This document shows positions 5,835 through 8,424 of a stretch of DNA of 8,424 bases, piece by piece. The notes below the pieces were generated by a model, which searched no databases, had not been told where the DNA came from, and was given only the letters and a program-made list of their open reading frames with translations. The DNA comes from Endomicrobiia bacterium (GTDB taxonomy: Bacteria > Elusimicrobiota > Endomicrobiia > Endomicrobiales > Endomicrobiaceae), in NCBI GenBank assembly GCA_025998355.1, contig BNVV01000055.1, forward strand, positions 1-8,424. Direction: 5' to 3'. Numbering within the stretch: position 1 is the first letter of the stretch; each line of letters opens with the position of its first letter. The translations under genes were made by a program, and so were the position numbers.

Positions 5835-6171
5835 GAATGTAGGAACATTTAAGTTATATCTTTTTTCAAGGGCTTCTTGTTACTTTTTTCAAATGGATTG
5901 GTCAACTAACTTCTGTGTTGGTATACTCTTGCTTTGCGTTGGCTTAAAAGTATATGCAGTGCGTCTTTGGACTAGCCCTACAGGTTGTGTGCGCTGCCTT
6001 TTTGGTAAGTTTTGTCTGTTTTGTTTGATAAATACCGCAAAATATTGCCTCTTGCAAAACAGCCAAAACTTCCTCTCGAAAATTTAAAGCAACACAAAGT
6101 TTACTAGTGTGGAAGTTAATTGATTGTAAAATAGCAAAAAGTACAATAATTATAATTTACTGGAGGGAAAA
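5835..6171. other. 337-bp intergenic region; a short ORF inside is not credible
   Basis: The stretch lies between nifS and a small membrane ORF. A 64-codon open frame at 5893-6087 has no Shine-Dalgarno, an odd Cys/Leu-rich composition and no recognised relative, so I do not call it. At 6048-6060 CCTCTTGCAAAAC matches 13 consecutive bases of the terminal repeat of the IS5-like element at 316-1190, suggesting a leftover end of another copy. No transposase motifs were found beside it. A promoter candidate lies near 6120-6147. Confidence 0.55.
6120..6147 (+). promoter_or_regulatory. Candidate sigma70-type promoter for the small membrane ORF and yajQ
   Basis: TTGATT (6120-6125) and TACAAT (6142-6147) are 16 bases apart. 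Transcription would begin near 6153, leaving a leader of about 20 bases that contains the GGAGG of the ORF at 6172. A perfect TATAAT at 6151-6156 also exists, but it lies too close to the ribosome binding site and lacks a well-spaced -35. AT-rich sequence makes chance matches common. Confidence 0.35.
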
Positions 6172-6282
6172 GTGTACATTGATTTTGCATCAGACTGGTC
6201 GGCCTATTTGTTTATGGTGTTGTTTGTTGTTTTCTTTGCATACATTGTCGTTAAGGGGAATTCTAATTCGAGGAAACGTTAG
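6172..6282 (+). CDS. Small single-helix membrane protein, 36 residues
   Basis: The GTG start at 6172 follows a strong GGAGG (6162-6166) with five bases between; the stop is TAG 6280-6282. The product has a short acidic/aromatic N-terminus (VYIDFASDWS), one hydrophobic helix of about 17 residues (AYLFMVLFVVFFAYIVV), and a basic tail (KGNSNSRKR). That charge pattern predicts an N-out, C-in single-pass inner-membrane peptide. yajQ begins 37 bp downstream on the same strand with its own Shine-Dalgarno, so the two may be co-transcribed. It loosely recalls one-helix accessory subunits of larger membrane complexes, but nothing nearby identifies a partner and I do not assign a family. Confidence 0.55.
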   Translation: MYIDFASDWSAYLFMVLFVVFFAYIVVKGNSNSRKR

Positions 6283-6319
6283 TTGATTATAGGTAAATTT
6301 GACCAAGGAGATCTAATTT

Positions 6320-6817
6320 ATGGCTGATAAATTTTCTTTTGATATTGTTTCTGAAGTAAACATGATGGAAGTTGACAATGCCGTTAATCAAGCGCAGAAA
6401 GAGCTTGCAAATAGATTTGATTTCAAAGGTAGCAAATCAGCTATAGAATTAAATAAAAACGATAAAAAAATAACACTTGTCGCGGATGATGATTATAAAA
6501 TGAAGGCTTTAAAGGATATTTTGGAAGGTCGTTTTGCAAAAAGAGGTGTTTCAATAAAATCTTTAAATTATAAGGCGCAAGAAAATGCTTTTGAAGGATA
6601 CATTAGGCAGACAGCTGAAATCGTTTCAGGTCTTCCGTCAGATAAAGCGAAAGAGCTTGCAAAACTAATTAGAGATTCAAAGATAAAGGTTCAGACTCAA
6701 ATTGACGGTGAAAAAGTTAAGATAATTTCTCCTAAAAAAGATGATTTGCAACAGGTAATAGCTTATTTAAAAGAAGTGTCTTTTTCATTGCCTTTGCAGT
6801 TTACAAATTACAGATAA
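6320..6817 (+). CDS. yajQ: YajQ family nucleotide-binding protein (DUF520/UPF0234)
   Basis: Cytoplasmic protein with two ferredoxin-like domains. Members bind nucleotides, and a Xanthomonas homologue binds cyclic di-GMP and alters a transcription factor's activity; the role here is unknown. At 165 residues it is the standard length. Recognisable family blocks are FSFDIVSEVNMMEVDNAVNQ (5-24), ELANRFDFKGSKSAIEL (28-44), a central RGVSIKSLNYK (74-84), IRDSKIKVQTQIDGEKV (116-132) and the C-terminal FSLPLQFTNYR, which mirrors the usual PLQF-NFR ending. It starts at ATG 6320 with AAGGAG at 6305-6310, nine bases upstream. The frame is clean. A TIR-like sequence begins only 15 bp past the stop. Confidence 0.95.
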   Translation: MADKFSFDIVSEVNMMEVDNAVNQAQKELANRFDFKGSKSAIELNKNDKKITLVADDDYKMKALKDILEGRFAKRGVSIKSLNYKAQENAFEGYIRQTAEIVSGLPSDKAKELAKLIRDSKIKVQTQIDGEKVKIISPKKDDLQQVIAYLKEVSFSLPLQFTNYR

Positions 6818-6831
6818 AGAAGTTAGACATT

Positions 6832-6850
6832 AGACCTATTTTTCAAACTT
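6832..6850 (+). repeat. TIR-like sequence, inverted partner of 1491-1509
   Basis: AGACCTATTTTTCAAACTT matches the minus-strand reading of 1491-1509 at 16 of 19 bases. It is followed by a short stretch (6851-6881) that resembles a deleted version of 1341-1380, and then by the 147-bp repeat copy 2. It marks the outer end of an inverted composite copy immediately after yajQ. Confidence 0.5.
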
Positions 6851-6881
6851 ACAGTTACGCCAGTTTGTTTTAGTGATTATT

Positions 6882-7028
6882 CATTTATGAATAGTTTGGA
6901 AAAAGGCAAATAAACACCTCGCAAGGGTTGCCTGCCACCCATTTTTTAGATTATTAAAGAGCGTCTCTAGAAACTCATGATTTTTGTAGGTTTTTGTATT
7001 TATCACGCTGAACTTGTTACGGCGTCTC
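6882..7028 (+). repeat. 147-bp dispersed intergenic repeat, copy 2
   Basis: It aligns along its full length with the minus strand of 1194-1340 (shared landmarks GAATAGTTTGGAAAAAGG, TTTTTAGATTATTA, GTTTTTGTATTTATCACGCTG). The right end, CACGCTGAACTTGTTACGGCGTCTC, is an imperfect hairpin. From memory, it resembles a CATGCTGAACTTGTTTCAGC type palindrome found between genes in many bacteria; that link is unverified. It fills most of the 297-bp gap between yajQ and the first Sel1 gene. Confidence 0.8.
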
Positions 7029-7086
7029 GTTGTAAAACAACATTAAGTATCGAAATAAATTCAAAATAGGCGGTGTATCCGCGGGT

Positions 7087-7130
7087 AAATCATTTTATAT
7101 CAAGGAGAAAAAGGATGATAAGAGTAAAGT
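7087..7130 (+). repeat. 44-bp leader/start region identical to 8109-8152
   Basis: The two tandem Sel1 genes share this segment without a mismatch (offset 1022 bp). It covers about 15 bases of leader, the AAGGAG ribosome binding site, the spacer, the ATG and the first codons. Homology stops abruptly upstream of it. This fixes the start codons of both genes and points to duplication or gene conversion. Confidence 0.9.
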
Positions 7131-7780
7131 TTCTAGACAAGCACAAAAGAGTAAGGAATATGTTAGTAGCACTAGCAATGTTTATATGCACAAACATTTG
7201 TTTGGGTGCATTTGATATCAAATTTGATATCAAAGGAGAAAGTGTATTCCAAAATAGTAAAAAAACAATTAATCAGCTCAAAAAGTCAGCAGAACAAGGA
7301 GATGCTGACGCTCAATTTGACTTGGCTGGGATGTATTACGAAGGTAAAGGAGTAAAACAAGATTACAAAGAAGCATTTAACTGGTATAAAAAGTCAGCAG
7401 AACAAGGATTTGCCGAAGCTCAACATAACTTGGGTGTGATGTATCGCGAAGGAGAAGGAGTAAAACAAGATTACAAAGAAGCATTTAAATGGTTTAAAAA
7501 GTCAGCAGAACAAGGAGAAGCTGACGCTCAATTTGGCTTGGGTGGAATGTATTACAAAGGATTAGGAGTAAAACAAGATTACAAAGAAGCATTTAACTGG
7601 TGCAAAAAGTCAGCAGAACAAGGATTTGCCGAGGCTCAATACAACTTAGGTTTGATGTATCACGAAGGTAAAGGAGTAAAACAAGATTACAAAGAAGCAA
7701 TGAATTGGTTTAAAAAAGCAGCAGAACAAGGGCATTCTGGCGCCAAAACAGAATTGACAAAAATTCTTGAAAGCAAGTAG
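7115..7780 (+). CDS. Secreted or envelope Sel1-repeat (TPR-like) protein
   Basis: Sel1-like repeats are helix-turn-helix units that stack into a solenoid for protein-protein contact. The 221-residue product has a basic N-terminus (MIRVKFLDKHKRVRN), a hydrophobic core at about 16-31 ending in CLGA, which looks like a signal peptide with possible cleavage after Ala32, then a short linker and four 36-residue repeats at 64-99, 100-135, 136-171 and 172-207, each with the pattern A-x-A-Q-x-x-L-G-x-M-Y-x-x-G-x-G-V-K-Q-D-Y-K-E-A. A partial unit (208-221) caps the end. ATG 7115 is chosen because AAGGAG (7102-7107) lies seven bases upstream and the same leader precedes the paralog at 8137; the upstream GTG 7073 would add 14 residues ahead of the signal sequence. 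The partner is unknown. Confidence 0.88.
   Translation: MIRVKFLDKHKRVRNMLVALAMFICTNICLGAFDIKFDIKGESVFQNSKKTINQLKKSAEQGDADAQFDLAGMYYEGKGVKQDYKEAFNWYKKSAEQGFAEAQHNLGVMYREGEGVKQDYKEAFKWFKKSAEQGEADAQFGLGGMYYKGLGVKQDYKEAFNWCKKSAEQGFAEAQYNLGLMYHEGKGVKQDYKEAMNWFKKAAEQGHSGAKTELTKILESK
7211..7234 (+). repeat. 12-bp tandem duplication (two perfect copies)
   Basis: TTTGATATCAAA occurs twice in a row, encoding FDIK-FDIK just after the signal sequence. The paralog has a single copy at 8233-8244. The unit is itself palindromic. Confidence 0.92.
7304..7735 (+). repeat. Four 108-bp Sel1-coding direct repeats, arranged A-B-A'-B'
   Basis: The string GGAGTAAAACAAGATTACAA recurs at 7349, 7457, 7565 and 7673, exactly 108 bp apart. 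Units 1 and 3 share the (D/E)ADAQF start; units 2 and 4 share FAEAQ. This indicates that a two-unit (216-bp) block was duplicated. Confidence 0.9.
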
Positions 7781-8136
7781 TTCCACCGTTCTTATGGGAT
7801 TAGTCTCTAGTTGGTTGCGGCATTAAAAATTTTCTGATATTTCCATGTGATAATTTCTGATTTATCGTATTTTGACACATTTTACGATTTTTTTTGATAA
7901 ACAAGGATTTTTATGTTTTCAGCGCTAATACTAGACCAATGCCAACAAACAAGGACAGCGGTTTTTTAGTGCATTGAAATCTATTAGGTGGCCTAGACAT
8001 TTTAGTCATCGGATATGCTACACTATCAACATTAACAAAATAGCTTAACTTATCGTCTGCTAAATCGCAAGGGCTCCACTATAGACATAGAAAGAAGAGA
8101 TTTAGCTAAAATCATTTTATATCAAGGAGAAAAAGG
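7781..8136. other. 356-bp gap between the two Sel1 genes
   Basis: It contains repeat copy B (7823-7905) and, after it, a stretch with no convincing gene. An open frame without a start codon at 7935-8048 reads NKQGQRFFSALKSI then RWPRHFSHRICYTI; it could be a fragment of a lost gene, but I do not recognise it. A tiny ATG frame at 7913-7969 (18 codons) has no support. The last 28 bases are the conserved leader of the second Sel1 gene. Confidence 0.55.
7823..7905 (+). repeat. Dispersed intergenic repeat, copy B
   Basis: Direct copy of 3157-3240: identical TTAAAAATTTTCTGAT at the left, a shared GTATTTTGA block, and a T-rich right end with TTGATA (7894-7899) in the place of TTGACA (3232-3237). 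Confidence 0.65.
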
Positions 8137-8424
8137 ATGATAAGAGTAAAGTCTCTAGGCAAGCACAAAAGAGTAAGGAATATGTTAGTAGTACTAGCAA
8201 TGTTTATATGCACAAACATTTGTTTGGGTGTATTTGATATCAAAGGAGAAAGTGTATCCCAAAATAGTAAAAAAACAATTGATCAGATCAAGAAAAAAGC
8301 AGAACAAGGAGATGCCAAGGCTCAATATGACTTGGGTGTGATGTATTACGAAGGTAAAGGAGTAAAACAAGACTACAAAGAAGCATTTAACTGGTATAAA
8401 AAATCAGCAGAACAAGGAGATGCC
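8137..8424 (+). CDS. Second Sel1-repeat protein, paralog of 7115-7780 (3' end outside window)
   Basis: The first 96 codons are present. The N-terminus is nearly the same as that of the upstream gene (MIRVKSLGKHKRVRNMLVVL, then AMFICTNICLGVFDIKGESV), again a basic start plus hydrophobic signal-like segment; cleavage near CLGV is less canonical. It lacks the duplicated FDIK. The first complete Sel1 unit begins with AKAQYDLGVMYYEGKGVKQD at about residues 60-79, and the window ends as the next unit starts. ATG 8137 is preceded by AAGGAG seven bases upstream in a 44-bp segment identical to that of the first gene. Same-strand tandem arrangement implies a recent gene duplication; the total repeat number cannot be seen. 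Confidence 0.9.
   Translation, partial: MIRVKSLGKHKRVRNMLVVLAMFICTNICLGVFDIKGESVSQNSKKTIDQIKKKAEQGDAKAQYDLGVMYYEGKGVKQDYKEAFNWYKKSAEQGDA

Noticed and set aside
5835..5870. Possible terminator after nifS (AATGT-AGGA-ACATT followed later by T-run)
   Set aside because: The stem is only 5 AT-rich pairs and the T-run starts about 15 bases after it, too weak to call.
5893..6087. 64-codon Cys/Leu-rich ORF downstream of nifS
   Set aside because: No Shine-Dalgarno, unusual composition, and no recognised motif; more likely non-coding.
7073..7114. Upstream GTG start for the first Sel1 gene
   Set aside because: It lacks a ribosome site and adds 14 residues before the signal sequence; the paralog at 8137 shares only the ATG 7115 context.

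Overview
The window is AT-rich (about one third G+C by eye), with strong Shine-Dalgarno motifs and several GTG starts. It mixes ordinary bacterial housekeeping genes with decayed insertion sequences, dispersed non-coding repeats and repeat-protein genes. The genes pdxA, ruvX, mltG, a NifS/IscS-type cysteine desulfurase and yajQ, together with pseudogene debris and secreted Sel1-repeat proteins, suggest a Gram-negative, host-associated bacterium with a decaying genome. The overall look is like Endomicrobium (Elusimicrobiota, symbionts of termite-gut flagellates). That placement is an inference from memory of such genomes; no marker in the window proves it.

Layout. 1-257 is the 3' end of pdxA. 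316-1190 is an IS5-family element whose ends are still recognisable (17-bp terminal inverted repeats, 3-bp AAT target duplication) but whose transposase is broken by stops and frameshifts. 1194-1509 holds a 147-bp dispersed repeat followed by the tail of a second IS5-like transposase, which runs in frame into ruvX. ruvX (1528-1950) and mltG (1995-2951) form a short probable operon. After a 365-bp gap containing another dispersed repeat comes the most unusual gene, 3317-4537. It encodes about 406 residues made almost entirely of Gly-Tyr-Asp pentapeptides punctuated by an NH(K/R)VTR block. 4647-5834 is a complete cysteine desulfurase. 5835-6171 has no convincing gene. 6172-6282 is a small one-helix membrane ORF just ahead of yajQ (6320-6817). 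6832-7028 carries an inverted, internally shortened copy of the 1194-1509 repeat. The window ends with two tandem paralogous Sel1-repeat genes with signal-like N-termini (7115-7780, and 8137 to the window edge), separated by 356 bp that contain the second copy of the 3157-3240 repeat.

How the genes relate. The housekeeping genes serve separate processes: vitamin B6 synthesis, pre-16S rRNA processing, peptidoglycan chain termination, sulfur mobilisation and nucleotide binding. They do not form one pathway. The accessory layer is the interesting part. Three repeat proteins (one Gly-Tyr-Asp type, two Sel1 type) evolve by in-frame unit duplication, and they lie among dispersed repeats. One dispersed repeat family lies upstream of both the Gly-Tyr-Asp gene and the second Sel1 gene. 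Another brackets the ruvX-to-yajQ block in inverted orientation. Sel1 proteins often mediate protein-protein contacts in host-associated bacteria, so a surface or host-interaction role for these genes is plausible but unproven.
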